Counted from the first letter of the stretch, positions 27,597-37,737 are shown. The stretch: DNA of 64,000 bases from Rhizobium sp. BG4 (GCF_016864575.1 NZ_CP044125.1:434001-498000), one strand, 5' to 3'. A program made the numbers and translations. Notes: generated by a model not told the origin, from the letters alone.

Positions 27597-28895
27597 TTAG
27601 CCGATGTAGTCGTACATTGGGAAGCGGTTGGTGAGGTTCACCACCTTGTCCCGTACGGCGCCTTCGACAGCGGCATTGCCTTCGTCGGAATTGGCAGCCT
27701 TCAGGCCGTCGAGAACCTCGACGATCAGGTTGCCGATTTCCTTGAACTCGGCTTCCTTGAAGCCGCGCGTCGTGCCAGCAGGCGCGCCGAGGCGGACGCC
27801 CGAGGTGACGAACGGCTTTTCAGGGTCGAACGGAATGCCGTTCTTGTTGCAGGTGATGTAGGCACGGCCAAGCGCTGCTTCGGCGCGCTTGCCGGTGGCG
27901 TTCTTCTTGCGAAGGTCGACGAGCATCAGGTGGTTGTCGGTGCCGCCGGAGACGACGTCGAGGCCGCCTGCGATCAGGGTTTCGGCAAGCGCCTTGGCGT
28001 TCTTGACGATCTGGGCCGCGTAATCCTTGAATTCCGGCTGCAGCGCTTCCTTGAAGGCAACGGCCTTGGCAGCGATGATGTGCATCAGCGGACCGCCCTG
28101 GAGACCCGGGAAGACGGCCGAATTGAACTTCTTCGCCAGATCTTCCTCGTTCGTCAGGATGACGCCGCCGCGCGGGCCGCGGAGCGACTTGTGGGTCGTG
28201 GTCGTGGCAACATGGCAGTGCGGGAACGGCGACGGATGCTGGCCACCGGCAACGAGACCGGCGATATGGGCCATGTCGACCATCAGGTAGGCGCCGACTT
28301 CATCGGCGATCTCGCGGAAGCGCTTCCAGTCCCAGATACGGGAGTAAGCGGTGCCGCCGGCGATGATCAGCTTCGGCTTGTGGGTGCGCGCCTTCTCGGC
28401 AACGTCGTCCATATCGAGCAGGTTGTCGCCTTCGCGAACGCCGTAGGAAACGACGTTGAACCACTTGCCGGACATGTTGACCGGCGAACCGTGCGTCAGG
28501 TGACCGCCCGAGTTCAGGTCGAGACCCATGAAGGTATCGCCCGGCTGCAGGAGCGCCAGGAACACGGCCTGGTTCATCTGCGAACCGGAGTTCGGCTGGA
28601 CGTTGGCGAAGTTGACGCCGAAGAGCTTCTTGGCACGCTCGATCGCCAGTTCCTCGGCGATATCGACATACTGGCAGCCGCCGTAATAGCGCTTGCCCGG
28701 GTAACCCTCGGCATACTTGTTGGTCATGATGGAGCCCTGGGCTTCCAGCACCGCGCGGGAAACGATGTTTTCCGAGGCGATGAGTTCGATCTCGTGCCGC
28801 TGGCGGCCGAGCTCCTTTTCGATCGCGCCGAAGATCTCCGGATCGGTATCGGCAAGATTGCGATTGAAGAAGGTCTGAGTGGAAGCATTGGTCAT
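27597..28895 (-). CDS. glyA: serine hydroxymethyltransferase
   Basis: A 432-residue PLP enzyme that converts serine and tetrahydrofolate to glycine and methylene-THF. The N-terminal block is [27 protein letters not shown] follows, and the PLP lysine lies in [16 protein letters not shown] at 28895 with GAGGAG upstream gives the normal family start; a longer open frame adds a basic leader not found in SHMT. It heads the glyA-nrdR-ribD-ribE run. Confidence 0.97.
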   Translation of the reverse strand: MTNASTQTFFNRNLADTDPEIFGAIEKELGRQRHEIELIASENIVSRAVLEAQGSIMTNKYAEGYPGKRYYGGCQYVDIAEELAIERAKKLFGVNFANVQPNSGSQMNQAVFLALLQPGDTFMGLDLNSGGHLTHGSPVNMSGKWFNVVSYGVREGDNLLDMDDVAEKARTHKPKLIIAGGTAYSRIWDWKRFREIADEVGAYLMVDMAHIAGLVAGGQHPSPFPHCHVATTTTHKSLRGPRGGVILTNEEDLAKKFNSAVFPGLQGGPLMHIIAAKAVAFKEALQPEFKDYAAQIVKNAKALAETLIAGGLDVVSGGTDNHLMLVDLRKKNATGKRAEAALGRAYITCNKNGIPFDPEKPFVTSGVRLGAPAGTTRGFKEAEFKEIGNLIVEVLDGLKAANSDEGNAAVEGAVRDKVVNLTNRFPMYDYIG

Positions 28896-28998
28896 GGCGG
28901 GCTCCTCAACTGGAATGGCCGCAGCTTTAGCCTTCCGTTTGCGCCAGAGCAATACGAAGAACGACATTTGCTGGGCAATCTACGCGCGGGGTGACCTC

Positions 28999-29037
28999 CC
29001 TCCCTCATTCCTGTGACGAGCACAGGAATGAGGGAGG
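28999..29037. repeat. perfect 17-bp inverted repeat
   Basis: Arms 28999-29015 and 29021-29037 are exact inverted copies with a 5-base loop (acgag). It lies in the glyA upstream region, just past the L,D-transpeptidase terminator. It could be an operator, an attenuator in a long glyA leader, or a small repeat element. Confidence 0.55.
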
Positions 29038-29056
29038 AAAGGTCTTGCCAAACAAA

Positions 29057-29083
29057 AAAGGCCGCGCAATCCGCGCGGCCTTT
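29057..29083 (-). terminator. terminator of the L,D-transpeptidase gene
   Basis: An 11-bp perfect stem (29057-29067 with 29073-29083) and a 5-base loop lie 24 bp past the stop. The minus-strand RNA runs into UUUUUU. Confidence 0.85.
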
Positions 29084-29106
29084 CCAAACTCAAGGAGAAC
29101 CAGCCC

Positions 29107-30414
29107 CTACTGAACCGGCTGTTCCGTCGTCGCCGTCGTATCCAGCGCCAGTTCGGCATTGCCGTCCATCTGGTAGATGTCGTCGCGGAACTGGACGATG
29201 CCGTCGGGCATGCCCCAGGCGGAGATGTAGACGAAATAGACCGGCACTTCTTCGGCGAGCTTGATCGGCGTGTTGACGCGGCTGGCGATGACCTGTTCCA
29301 TCTGCTGGCGCGGCCAGCCGGGGGTCTCGCCGAGCAGCCAGGTCGTCAGGTCGCGGACGTTCTGGACGCGCACGCAGCCCGAGGATTCGAAGCGCATGAG
29401 CTTGTTGAACAGGCCCTGCTGCGGCGTGTCGTGCATGTACTCGCCGTTCTTGTTGTAGAAGTTGATCTTCGTCGACGCCATGGCGTTGATCTTGCCCGGG
29501 TCCTGGCGGAAGGTCAGGTTCGGTGCCTTTTCGGCATTCCAGTCGATGGTTTCAGGCGCGACTTCGCTGCCCTTGCCGTCGATCAGGCGAATGTTGTTGC
29601 GCGTCAGGTAGGTCGGGTCCTTGCGCATCAGCGGCACGATGTCCTTTTCGACGATCGAGCGCGGAGCCGTCCAGTATGGATTGAGGATGACTTCGTAGAT
29701 CTTCGAATTGACAAGGTGCGTCGGGCGGCTCAGACGGCCGACGATCGCGTTATGGCGGGTCGCGACGCTGCCATCCTGAACGGCTTCTACGTAAGCGGCC
29801 GGAATGTTGACCATGACGTGACGGCGGCCGAGATCTTCGGGGAAGGTCTGCAGGCGGATCAGGTTGGTGTTCAGCTGCTGCAGGCGCACATCGACCGGGA
29901 TGTTCATCGCCTTCAGCGTGAATTCGCCGATGACGCCATCGGACGGAAGGCCGTGGCGGGCCTGGAAGCGCTTGACAGCACCGTCGACATAGGAGTCGAA
30001 CGAGGACGACATGCCGGCTTCCTGCGGAAGATCGCCGGTGGCGAAGAGACGCTGGCGCAGCGCCTGGACCGACTGATCGGTGACGCCGAGCTGCAGGCGC
30101 TGATCGGCCGGCGGATTGACGGTCGGCCAGCCGCCGGCAGATGCGATCTGCTGGTACTGGGCGATCGCCTGCTGCATGCTGGAAACGGACTGCGGTCCGA
30201 GGATCGGGGTATTGGAAACGATGGCGTTTGCGGTGCGCGATGCGGCCTTGGCATCGAACTGATCGTCCCAGTCGCCGCGTTGAGGCGCATTGATCAGCGC
30301 ATCGACGGCCGTCTGCGCCAATGCCGGGGCGGCCAGTGCGCTGACACCGAACGTTGCCGCGGAGGCAAGAAATGCGCGGCGCGAGAGAGCTTCAATTCCG
30401 TTTTTCTTCGACAT
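29107..30414 (-). CDS. ldtP: L,D-transpeptidase (YkuD domain, Tat-exported)
   Basis: A 435-residue cell-wall enzyme that makes 3-3 cross-links in peptidoglycan or attaches proteins to it. The N-terminus has a Tat-type signal (SRRAFLASAATFG, cut after ALA). A peptidoglycan-binding domain lies near residues 165-200 (VKRFQARHGLPSDGVIGEFTLKAM), and a C-terminal YkuD domain has HDTP and the catalytic SSGCVRV. The order matches YcbB-type transpeptidases. ATG at 30414 is used; a GTG four codons earlier is less likely. Its neighbour is the MarR regulator LdtR, which in Liberibacter and Sinorhizobium controls ldtP; the symbol rests on that pairing. Confidence 0.88.
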   Translation of the reverse strand: MSKKNGIEALSRRAFLASAATFGVSALAAPALAQTAVDALINAPQRGDWDDQFDAKAASRTANAIVSNTPILGPQSVSSMQQAIAQYQQIASAGGWPTVNPPADQRLQLGVTDQSVQALRQRLFATGDLPQEAGMSSSFDSYVDGAVKRFQARHGLPSDGVIGEFTLKAMNIPVDVRLQQLNTNLIRLQTFPEDLGRRHVMVNIPAAYVEAVQDGSVATRHNAIVGRLSRPTHLVNSKIYEVILNPYWTAPRSIVEKDIVPLMRKDPTYLTRNNIRLIDGKGSEVAPETIDWNAEKAPNLTFRQDPGKINAMASTKINFYNKNGEYMHDTPQQGLFNKLMRFESSGCVRVQNVRDLTTWLLGETPGWPRQQMEQVIASRVNTPIKLAEEVPVYFVYISAWGMPDGIVQFRDDIYQMDGNAELALDTTATTEQPVQ

Positions 30415-30862
30415 AGTCCCAACCACTGAATGCCGCAGCTCTGAGAGGAAAACCGCGGGCTTTGCGAGTCACTGCGCGATAACGCAGACCACTATCATTC
30501 CGTTCTGCGGCGCATCACCGATTTTCCGCGTCCAGCCATCACAAGATTGCGAGCCGGAAGCGTGAATGCGTGAACTGCTGTTCGAGGGCGCCGTCTGCTG
30601 TGCATTTCCGCTGCCATACCAATATGGCCAATTCGTGTCGCCTGCCCTTCCGGGCACCTACCAGCGGTAGGAGACGGCACGCATCAAACCATAGCAATCC
30701 GTAAACGGTGCTGGTTAATAACGGCTAAAAAACGGCCTGAATACAGGCGATTACGCTTGGCAGGCATGCGTTGCAAAGATGACACGCTGGCGGCGAACGC
30801 GCAAAACCGGACGCGCAGGGAACGCATCCGGTTTTCTTCGACCTTGGAGGAGGTCTTGTGCC
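30415..30862. other. intergenic region between ldtP and ldtR
   Basis: 448 bp without a credible gene. It holds the ldtR terminator (30803-30835) and, further left, the ldtP promoter region. An AT-rich stretch at 30690-30735 could carry the promoter and regulator sites, but I cannot assign an LdtR operator by eye. Confidence 0.5.
30803..30835 (-). terminator. terminator of ldtR
   Basis: 13-base arms (30803-30815 and 30823-30835) pair with one G-T wobble around a 7-base loop. The minus-strand RNA ends in UUUU. It lies 28 bp past the ldtR stop. Confidence 0.75.
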
Positions 30863-31378
30863 TTAGAGGCGGTACATGATGCTGTCGTTCCAGAAGCGGT
30901 CGAGGCGCTGCAGGAGCTTGTTCATCTGGGTGAACTCGTCGGTGCCGATGCCGCCGACCTTGTCGATCGAGGTGATGTGGCGTTCGTAGAGCTTGGCGAC
31001 CGTCTCGGCGATCTCGGTGCCGGTTTCCGTCAGGCTGATGCGGACGGAGCGGCGGTCGATGCGCGAGCGCTGGTGGTTGATGAAGCCGAGGTCGACGAGC
31101 TTCTTGACGTTGTAGGAAACGTTGGAGCCCAGGTAGTAACCGCGGGAGCGGAGCTCGCCGGCGGTCAGTTCCGAGTTGCCGATATTGAAGAGCAGGAGCG
31201 CCTGGATGGCGTTGACGTCGCTGCGGCCCTGACGGTCGAATTCGTCCTTGATGACGTCGAGCAGACGGCGGTGCAGACGTTCAACAAGATGAAGGGATTC
31301 CATGTAAAGATCACGGATGTCCTGATCCTGCTGGTCACGGAAGTTCGATACCGCCTGCGGCTTGATTTTCGTGTTCAT
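30863..31378 (-). CDS. ldtR: MarR-family regulator LdtR
   Basis: A 171-residue winged-helix regulator. The opening MNTKIKPQAVSNFRDQQDQD and the core LTAGELRSRGYYLGSNVSYNVKKLVDLGFI match LdtR, the MarR protein described in Liberibacter and Sinorhizobium that activates ldt genes and osmotic-stress tolerance. The wing has RSRIDRRSVRISLTETG. ATG at 31378 is chosen from the family start. It is transcribed toward ldtP, with its own terminator between, so control is probably in trans at the ldtP promoter. Confidence 0.9.
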   Translation of the reverse strand: MNTKIKPQAVSNFRDQQDQDIRDLYMESLHLVERLHRRLLDVIKDEFDRQGRSDVNAIQALLLFNIGNSELTAGELRSRGYYLGSNVSYNVKKLVDLGFINHQRSRIDRRSVRISLTETGTEIAETVAKLYERHITSIDKVGGIGTDEFTQMNKLLQRLDRFWNDSIMYRL

Positions 31379-31508
31379 GATGACTGCCTCACTGTTTGTT
31401 TGGCGGTGTTGGTTTTCTTCCCGCCTTGAGACAGACCCTATCGAATACAAATAAAATTCTACTTAAACTGCAGGCTTAACAGCACCTTACCGAAAACCTC
31501 CCGTTGTA

Positions 31509-31946
31509 TCAGGGTAAATCAACGCTTACCTGACGCCGCTGGCGGCGCCGCTCGAACCAGAGCGCGACGCGGAATGCGAGGTACATCACGGCCACCAGAA
31601 CATGGGTGATGACGATCAGATGGTTGGAGCCGAAAGTCTCCGGCAGGAAGCCGTGCATCAGCACCTGCAGGCCGGCTGCAAGCACCCAGACGACCGGTCC
31701 CCAGGAGACCGTGAGCCATAGCCCCAGCGAGGCGACGGGGAAGACGACGGCGAGCGTCGTGGCCGCCACTTTCCAGGGAAGGCTGAGCAGATCGAAGCGG
31801 CCGGCGCCGAACAGCGAGTAGCCGACCAGCATGCCCCAATATTGCAGGCCGAACCAGAAACAGGTGATCGCCACCAGCCTCAGGAAGAGGATGAACATCA
31901 GGTCGGTCAGCGTGCGCTTCGGCAGGGCCGGAGAATCATTTTCCAT
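31509..31946 (-). CDS. small integral membrane protein (DUF6163-like)
   Basis: A 145-residue protein with about four hydrophobic helices: LMFILFLRLVAITCFWFGL, then VAATTLAVVFPVASLGLWL, VVWVLAAGLQVLM and LIVITHVLVAVMYLAFRV, ending in an Arg-rich tail (ERRRQRRQ). It resembles a rhizobial family of unknown function. ATG at 31946 is preferred; the frame continues upstream only as antisense of hemB. It is divergent from hemB, 132 bp away. Confidence 0.8.
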   Translation of the reverse strand: MENDSPALPKRTLTDLMFILFLRLVAITCFWFGLQYWGMLVGYSLFGAGRFDLLSLPWKVAATTLAVVFPVASLGLWLTVSWGPVVWVLAAGLQVLMHGFLPETFGSNHLIVITHVLVAVMYLAFRVALWFERRRQRRQVSVDLP

Positions 31947-32078
31947 GGGGCGGACTTTATGTTTGCCTTCTGCACTTCGCCAGACGGGATGAGGCGGCGC
32001 GGCCAATCGTCCGGTTTGGTTTTCGAAGATGGCATGATAATGAGCGCGCCAGCAAATGGAATGGCCAGGGACAAGACA

Positions 32079-33092
32079 ATGCAGGACAAGACCCACCTCG
32101 TCGACGACATTACCGGACACCGCCGCATGCGCCGCAACCGCAAGGCCGACTGGACGCGCCGCCTGGTGCAGGAAAACCGGCTGACGGTGGATGACCTGAT
32201 CTGGCCCGTCTTCGTCGTGCCCGGCAGCGGCATCGTCGATCCGATCCCGGCCATGCCCGGCGTCGTCAGGATGAGCGTCGACAAGCTCGTCGAAGCCGCC
32301 AAAGAGGCCGCCGATCTCGGCGTGCCCGCCATCGCCACCTTCCCGAATATCGAGATGGAGCTGCGCGACGAGACGGGTTCTAACAGCCTCGAGGCCAACA
32401 ACCTGATCAATCAGGCGACGATGGCGCTGAAGAAGCATGTGCCCACTATCGGCGTGATCACCGACGTGGCGCTCGACCCCTTCACCAGCCACGGGCATGA
32501 CGGGATCCTGCGCGGCGGCGAGATCGTCAATGACGAGACCGTCGAGCAGGTGGCGCGCGCCGCCGTCATGCAGGCCGATGCCGGTTCCGATATCATCTCG
32601 CCTTCGGAAATGATGGATGGCCGCATCGGCGCCATCCGCCGGGCGCTCGATGCGAGCGGCCACCAGAATGTCGGCATCATGAGCTATGCGACGAAATTCG
32701 CTTCGGCCTTCTACGGCCCCTACCGCGAGGCGATCTCGACCGGCGGCCTGCTGAAGGGCGACAAGAAGACCTATTATATCGACCCGGCCAACGGCACCGA
32801 GGCGATCCGCGATGCGGCACTCGACGTCGAGGAAGGAGCCGACATGCTGATGGTCAAGCCGGGCCTGCCCTATCTCGACATCTGCTGGCGGATGAAGGAG
32901 GCTTTCGGCCTGCCGACCTTCGCCTATCAGGTTTCCGGCGAATATTCGCAGATCAAGGCGGCGGCGGCAAACGGCTGGATCGATGGCGAGCGCGCGATGA
33001 TGGAAACGCTGCTCGCCTTCAAGCGCGCCGGCTGCGACGGCATCCTGACCTATTTCGCGATCGAGGTCGCCCGGGCGCTCGCCAAACGCTGA
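32079..33092 (+). CDS. hemB: delta-aminolevulinic acid dehydratase (porphobilinogen synthase)
   Basis: A 337-residue enzyme that joins two 5-aminolevulinates to porphobilinogen in heme synthesis. The Schiff-base lysines are in SYATKFASAFYGP and in DMLMVKPGLPYLD, with the DVALDPFTSHGHDGI block between. It has the DPFTSHGHDG form without the Zn-Cys cluster, so it is probably the Mg2+-type used by rhizobia. ATG at 32079 (AGGGA upstream) gives the usual length; an ATG six codons earlier is possible. Confidence 0.95.
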   Translation: MQDKTHLVDDITGHRRMRRNRKADWTRRLVQENRLTVDDLIWPVFVVPGSGIVDPIPAMPGVVRMSVDKLVEAAKEAADLGVPAIATFPNIEMELRDETGSNSLEANNLINQATMALKKHVPTIGVITDVALDPFTSHGHDGILRGGEIVNDETVEQVARAAVMQADAGSDIISPSEMMDGRIGAIRRALDASGHQNVGIMSYATKFASAFYGPYREAISTGGLLKGDKKTYYIDPANGTEAIRDAALDVEEGADMLMVKPGLPYLDICWRMKEAFGLPTFAYQVSGEYSQIKAAAANGWIDGERAMMETLLAFKRAGCDGILTYFAIEVARALAKR

Positions 33093-33163
33093 AAATGGCG
33101 CATCATTGCATCTCCGGCCGCCGACACCATATCAGTGGCATCGTTTCACAAAGGAGACCCTAG

Positions 33164-33622
33164 ATGAGCCTGAACCCCAACCCCGTCTATGCCGCACCGG
33201 AAGACTGGCGCGCCTATAGCGGGACGCTCAGCCGGCGGGTATTTGCGTTCATCCTGGATTACATCATCGTACTGCTGCTGTGCATTCCGGCAGCGGTGGT
33301 GCTGTTCTTCCTGTCGATCGTCACGCTCGGCCTCGGCTTTTTCCTCTATCCGGCGCTCTTCGTGCTGGTGGCGGGCATTTATTTTGGCCTCACGGTCGGC
33401 GGTCCGGCGCAGGCCTCGCTCGGCATGCGCGCCATGGGCATCCAGATGATGCGCGTCGACGGACGCCCGCTCGATTTCCTGACGGCGATCGTTCACCTGG
33501 CGTTGTTCTGGATCCTGAACTCGGTGCTGACGCCGTTGATTCTTCTGGTCGGCCTGTTTACCGAGCGCAGCCGCCTGATCCACGACTTCCTGGTCGGCAC
33601 GGTCACGGTCCGCACCGCCTGA
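33164..33622 (+). CDS. RDD-family membrane protein
   Basis: A 152-residue protein with the RDD fold: a conserved Arg in SRRVFAFILDYIIV, an Asp in the first helix, and a second Asp in RLIHDFLVGT. About three transmembrane helices are seen (residues 27-48, 52-73 and 103-125). The C-terminal motif ERSRLIHDFLVGTVTV is typical. The function of RDD proteins is largely unknown; transport has been suggested. AAGGAGACCC precedes the ATG. It lies 71 bp after hemB on the same strand. Confidence 0.9.
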   Translation: MSLNPNPVYAAPEDWRAYSGTLSRRVFAFILDYIIVLLLCIPAAVVLFFLSIVTLGLGFFLYPALFVLVAGIYFGLTVGGPAQASLGMRAMGIQMMRVDGRPLDFLTAIVHLALFWILNSVLTPLILLVGLFTERSRLIHDFLVGTVTVRTA

Positions 33623-33789
33623 CCGCGGAAATAAAGTCCCCGGCTGGCCTTTGCGGGCCGGTTCGGGGCGCCATATCAAAAAGCTACGACAAAATGATAG
33701 CGCGGAGAACCCGGCCGCGCTGTTGACGTTTTTTATTCTTAAGTCATGCTGTCAAGATTGACGGTCACCGAAGGAACCATCCGCGTCAG

Positions 33790-34566
33790 ATGAATACGCA
33801 GTCAACGCCATCCCCTCAGTTTTATCTGACGGCACCGGCTGCATGCCCGTATCTGCCGCAGGAGATGGAGCGCAAGGTTTTTACCCATCTCGTCGGCCCC
33901 CGCGCCGCCGAAATGAACGATATCCTGACGCAGGGCGGTTTTCGCCGCTCGCAGAACATCGCCTACCGTCCTGCCTGCGAAGCCTGCCGCGCCTGCGTTT
34001 CCGTGCGCATCCTGGCACAGGAATTCCAGCCTACGAAATCGATGAAGCGGGTGCTGGCCAATAACAGCGACCTGATCGCCACCGAATTTCCGGCCCAGCC
34101 TTCGAGCGAGCAATATTCTCTGTTTCGCCGCTATCTCGACTACCGCCACCAGCAGGGCGGCATGTCCGACATGACGGTGCTCGACTATGCGATCATGGTC
34201 GAGGACACCCACGTCAATACCCGAATCATCGAATACCGCCGGCGCGAGGAAGGCTCCGGCCTCGAAACCCGGCCGCGCGGCGAGCTTGTCGCAGCAGCGC
34301 TGACCGATACGATGAGCGACGGTCTCTCCATGGTCTATTCCTATTTCAATCCGGAATATGAGCGACGCTCGCTTGGCACCTTCATGATCCTCGACCATGT
34401 GAAGCGCACCAAGGCGCTCGGCCTTCCCCATGTCTATCTCGGCTACTGGGTGCAGGGATCGCGGAAGATGGACTACAAGACCCGCTACCAGCCACAGGAG
34501 CATCTGACGCCACGCGGCTGGGAGCGTTTCGATCCATCGGTGTTGGAAGAGAGTGGCGGGGAGTAA
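33790..34566 (+). CDS. bpt: aspartate/glutamate leucyltransferase (Bpt)
   Basis: A 258-residue tRNA-dependent transferase that adds Leu to N-terminal Asp/Glu and feeds proteins to ClpAP through the N-end rule. The N-terminal ACPYLP and [12 protein letters not shown] give the conserved Cys cluster (ATE_N). The C-terminal ATE_C part has LAIxxxxx-type [21 protein letters not shown] and [20 protein letters not shown]. The length is normal. It stands as a single gene. Confidence 0.95.
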   Translation: MNTQSTPSPQFYLTAPAACPYLPQEMERKVFTHLVGPRAAEMNDILTQGGFRRSQNIAYRPACEACRACVSVRILAQEFQPTKSMKRVLANNSDLIATEFPAQPSSEQYSLFRRYLDYRHQQGGMSDMTVLDYAIMVEDTHVNTRIIEYRRREEGSGLETRPRGELVAAALTDTMSDGLSMVYSYFNPEYERRSLGTFMILDHVKRTKALGLPHVYLGYWVQGSRKMDYKTRYQPQEHLTPRGWERFDPSVLEESGGE

Positions 34567-34634
34567 GGCGGCCTGCCCTGCGTGAGCAGCGCGGCACTGC
34601 ATAACGACAACGCCGCGCCAGCTTTGGCGAAAAG

Positions 34635-35093
34635 CTAGCTCGCCAGCCGATCGACTTGGTCGACCTCCCGCTCCAACCCTTCCATCACATGCGCCCAGCC
34701 CTGGCGGGTCTTTTCCTCGTGAGCGGACCATTCGGAGCACATTTCATGCGTCAGCGTCAGACGGCAGCCGCTGCCGAGCGGTTCGAGGTCGATCTGGACG
34801 CGGTCGGTGCAGTGGTCGTGATCTTCGACGGAAAAGCTGAAGACCATGCGTTTCGGGCGGTGAAGGTCGAGGAAGATGCCGCTGTGGCAGGCATCGCCGG
34901 TCGGGCGGCGGTCGACGACGAGGAAGCGTCCGCCGACATGGGCGTCGATTTCGGCGCGGATGACATGGCCGTCATCGGTGGCGAAGAGGAAGCGCTTGGC
35001 GATCGCAGGATTCAGCCATGCGTCATAGACGACGGATGGCGGCGCCTTGTAGCTATGCGTAACGGTGAGTTTGATCTTTTCGGCGGCAGACAT
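34635..35093 (-). CDS. SRPBCC/AHSA1-family protein
   Basis: A 152-residue START-like protein of the AHSA1 type. The N-terminus carries SYKAPPSVVYDAWLNPAIAKRFLF, with VGGRFLVVDRRPTG and the closing HEEKTRQGWAHVMEGLER helix. Such proteins bind hydrophobic ligands; no substrate is known here. ATG at 35093 follows GGAGGAAAAAAATCA. It lies 168 bp past parC on the same strand, beyond two hairpins, so it may be transcribed separately. Confidence 0.85.
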   Translation of the reverse strand: MSAAEKIKLTVTHSYKAPPSVVYDAWLNPAIAKRFLFATDDGHVIRAEIDAHVGGRFLVVDRRPTGDACHSGIFLDLHRPKRMVFSFSVEDHDHCTDRVQIDLEPLGSGCRLTLTHEMCSEWSAHEEKTRQGWAHVMEGLEREVDQVDRLAS

Positions 35094-35129
35094 TGATTTT
35101 TTTCCTCCGTGTTTTGGGCTCAGAGCACA

Positions 35130-35177
35130 CCGCAAGGCATTGCCTTGCGGGGCCATTCCGTCCGCCTTTCGGAATGG
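35130..35177. repeat. tandem hairpins between parC and the SRPBCC gene
   Basis: Two adjacent palindromes: 35130-35150 (10-base arms, one central base) and 35153-35177 (8-base arms ccattccg/cggaatgg, 9-base loop). The first could act as a parC terminator. The paired, GC-rich form also fits a rhizobial intergenic repeat unit. Confidence 0.5.
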
Positions 35178-35261
35178 AGCCGTTCCCAGTTTTTGGTGAC
35201 AGGACTGAGATAGAGGAAGCGAGCCGCCCGCCAAGGGCGGATCGCCAAATTGTTACCGATG

Positions 35262-37520
35262 TCAGCCGGCGAACTTGCCGCTGCGCGGGAAGCCCTTCGG
35301 AACGGTGCGTCCGGCCGTTGCGCGGTCGGCCAGCCATTCGGCGAGCTCGTCCTTGTTCTTGTTGAACATACGGCCTGCGCTGTCTTCCCATGACAGGCCC
35401 GCATCGATCGCGAAGCAGCGGACGTCGGAGATGCCGCCATCCTTGTAGCGCTGCAGGCGAACGCCCTTGCCGCGGGCCATTTCCGGCACCTGCGCCAGCG
35501 GGAAGACCACCATCTTGCGATTCTCGCCGACGACGGCGACGTGATCGCCGCTGACCGGAACGATCAGCTTGGTCTCGTCAGGCATGGAGACGTTCATGAT
35601 CTGCTTGCCCTTGCGGGTGTTGGCAGCCATCTCGCTTTCCGCCACGACGAAGCCGTTGCCGGCCGTCGAAACGATCAGCTGCTTGCGCTGGGGATCGTGA
35701 ACGAAGGCGGTGAGCACGTCCTGATCGTTGTCCATGTCGATCATGATGCGCAGCGGCTCGCCATGGCCGCGCCCGCCAGGCAGCTTGTCGCCGCCGAGGG
35801 TGAAGGCCTTGCCGCCGGTGGTGACGATCAGGATCTTGTCCGTGGTCTGGGCCGGGAATGCCACCTTGAGCGCATCGCCCTCCTTGAAGGTCAGCGATGC
35901 CGTGTCGGAGATGTGCCCCTTCAGCGCGCGGATCCAGCCCTTTTCGGAGACGACGACGGTGATCGGTTCCTTCTCGATCATCGCCTGCTGGATCGCCTCT
36001 TCGTCGGCTTCCGGCGCATCGGCAAACTGGGTGCGGCGGCGGCCGAGTTCGGTCGCCTTGGCGAATTTCTTCTTCACTTCGCCGATTTCCCAGGCAACCG
36101 TCTGCCACTGCTTCTCGTCGGAAGCGAGCAGCGCCTCGATGCCGGCCTTCTCGGCGGTCAGTTCGTCGAATTCCTTGCGGATTTCGAATTCTTCGAGCTT
36201 GCGCAGCGAGCGCAGGCGCATGTTGAGGATGGCTTCGACCTGGATTTCGGTCAGATCCCAGCGGGCGACCATCACCGGCTTCGGCTCGTCTTCCTCGCGG
36301 ATGATGCGGATGACTTCGTCGATATTCAGATAAGCGATCAACAGACCGCCGAGAATTTCGAGACGCCTTTCGATCGCGGCAAGGCGGAAGCGCGAGCGAC
36401 GCTGCAGCACGTCGCGGCGGTGGTCGAGCCATTCCTTGAGAACCTCGTTCAGCGCCATGACGCGCGGAATGCGGCCCATGGAGAGAACGTTCATGTTCAG
36501 CGGGAAGCGGCTTTCGAGCTCGGTGAGCTTGAACATCGATTCCATCAGGATCGTCGGATCGACGGTGCGGTTCTTCGGCACCAGAACGATGCGGACGTCC
36601 TCGGCGGATTCATCGCGCACGTCTTCGAGCAGCGGCAGCTTGCGGGCAAGCAGCAGCTCGGCGATCTTTTCGATCAGGCGCGATTTCTGCACCTGGAACG
36701 GAATTTCGGTGACGATGATCTGGTAGCCGCCGCGGCCAAGATCTTCGGTCTCCCACTTGGCGCGGGTGCGGAAGCCGCCGCGGCCGGTCTTGTAGGCCTC
36801 GACGATGCTGGCGCGGCTGTCGATGATGATACCGCCGGTCGGGAAATCCGGGCCGGGAATGAAGGATTCGACCAGCGTCTCGACCGTCGCGTCCGGATGC
36901 TTGATGAGATGCAGGGCCGCATCGCAGAGTTCGTGGACGTTGTGCGACGGGATGGAGGTCGCCATGCCGACGGCGATACCCGAGGAGCCGTTTGCCAGAA
37001 GATTCGGGAAGGAGCCCGGCAGAACCACCGGCTCCTCGTCTTCCTCGTTATAGGTCGGGCGGAAATCGACGGCGTCCTGCTCGATACCATCGAGCAGGAG
37101 CGCGGTGACTTCGGTCATGCGGGCTTCGGTGTAACGATAGGCGGCGGCGTTGTCGCCGTCGATATTGCCGAAGTTCCCCTGCCCGTCGACCAGCGGATAA
37201 CGCTGCGAGAAATCCTGCGCCAGACGCACCAGCGCATCATAGACCGACTGGTCGCCATGCGGGTGGAATTTACCGATGACGTCACCGACGATACGGGCGC
37301 ATTTCTTGAAGGCCGCATTCGGCCGGATGCCCATCTCGCTCATCGCGTGGATGATGCGGCGGTGAACCGGCTTCAGGCCGTCGCGCACGTCAGGAAGGGC
37401 GCGGTGCATGATGGTCGACAGTGCATATGCCAAGTAACGCTCTTCGAGCGCAGCCTTGAGGTCGACCGGAAGGATGCTGTCGTCGTCTCCGCCAGAGGGC
37501 GGCAAAATCTCTTGTCCCAT
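35262..37520 (-). CDS. parC: DNA topoisomerase IV subunit A
   Basis: A 752-residue type II topoisomerase subunit that decatenates daughter chromosomes with ParE. The N-terminal region has [21 protein letters not shown], then [15 protein letters not shown], and the catalytic Tyr in [11 protein letters not shown]. The C-terminal beta-propeller is shorter than in GyrA and lacks the GyrA box, which supports ParC. In the quinolone region the residue matching E. coli ParC Ser80 is Gln and that matching Glu84 is Asp. It starts at ATG 37520. Confidence 0.94.
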   Translation of the reverse strand: MGQEILPPSGGDDDSILPVDLKAALEERYLAYALSTIMHRALPDVRDGLKPVHRRIIHAMSEMGIRPNAAFKKCARIVGDVIGKFHPHGDQSVYDALVRLAQDFSQRYPLVDGQGNFGNIDGDNAAAYRYTEARMTEVTALLLDGIEQDAVDFRPTYNEEDEEPVVLPGSFPNLLANGSSGIAVGMATSIPSHNVHELCDAALHLIKHPDATVETLVESFIPGPDFPTGGIIIDSRASIVEAYKTGRGGFRTRAKWETEDLGRGGYQIIVTEIPFQVQKSRLIEKIAELLLARKLPLLEDVRDESAEDVRIVLVPKNRTVDPTILMESMFKLTELESRFPLNMNVLSMGRIPRVMALNEVLKEWLDHRRDVLQRRSRFRLAAIERRLEILGGLLIAYLNIDEVIRIIREEDEPKPVMVARWDLTEIQVEAILNMRLRSLRKLEEFEIRKEFDELTAEKAGIEALLASDEKQWQTVAWEIGEVKKKFAKATELGRRRTQFADAPEADEEAIQQAMIEKEPITVVVSEKGWIRALKGHISDTASLTFKEGDALKVAFPAQTTDKILIVTTGGKAFTLGGDKLPGGRGHGEPLRIMIDMDNDQDVLTAFVHDPQRKQLIVSTAGNGFVVAESEMAANTRKGKQIMNVSMPDETKLIVPVSGDHVAVVGENRKMVVFPLAQVPEMARGKGVRLQRYKDGGISDVRCFAIDAGLSWEDSAGRMFNKNKDELAEWLADRATAGRTVPKGFPRSGKFAG

Positions 37521-37737
37521 AGGCCTTGACTAGCCTAGAAGGCTCTCCACGGCAAGGAATCGGGAGGCTTGCGCCTGTGGATGACGTACCAGAATGACAT
37601 CATGTGGCCATCAAGCATCGGCACGTCATTTGGACTTCGTTTTCTTTGCCTATCAACTAAAATTTAGAGTTCGCATCAATATAACGCGCGTCAACTTCGC
37701 AATAGACTAGCCTTAACCGCCACTAGAGGATTTCGTC

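Noticed and set aside
31463..31479. TTAA pair upstream of ldtR as a CtrA site
   Set aside because: The spacing between the TTAA half-sites is nine bases, not the seven required.
35541..37529. 662-codon open frame on the plus strand opposite parC
   Set aside because: It is antisense to a clearly conserved gene, has no recognisable domains and is explained by the high-GC codon bias that keeps the opposite frame open.
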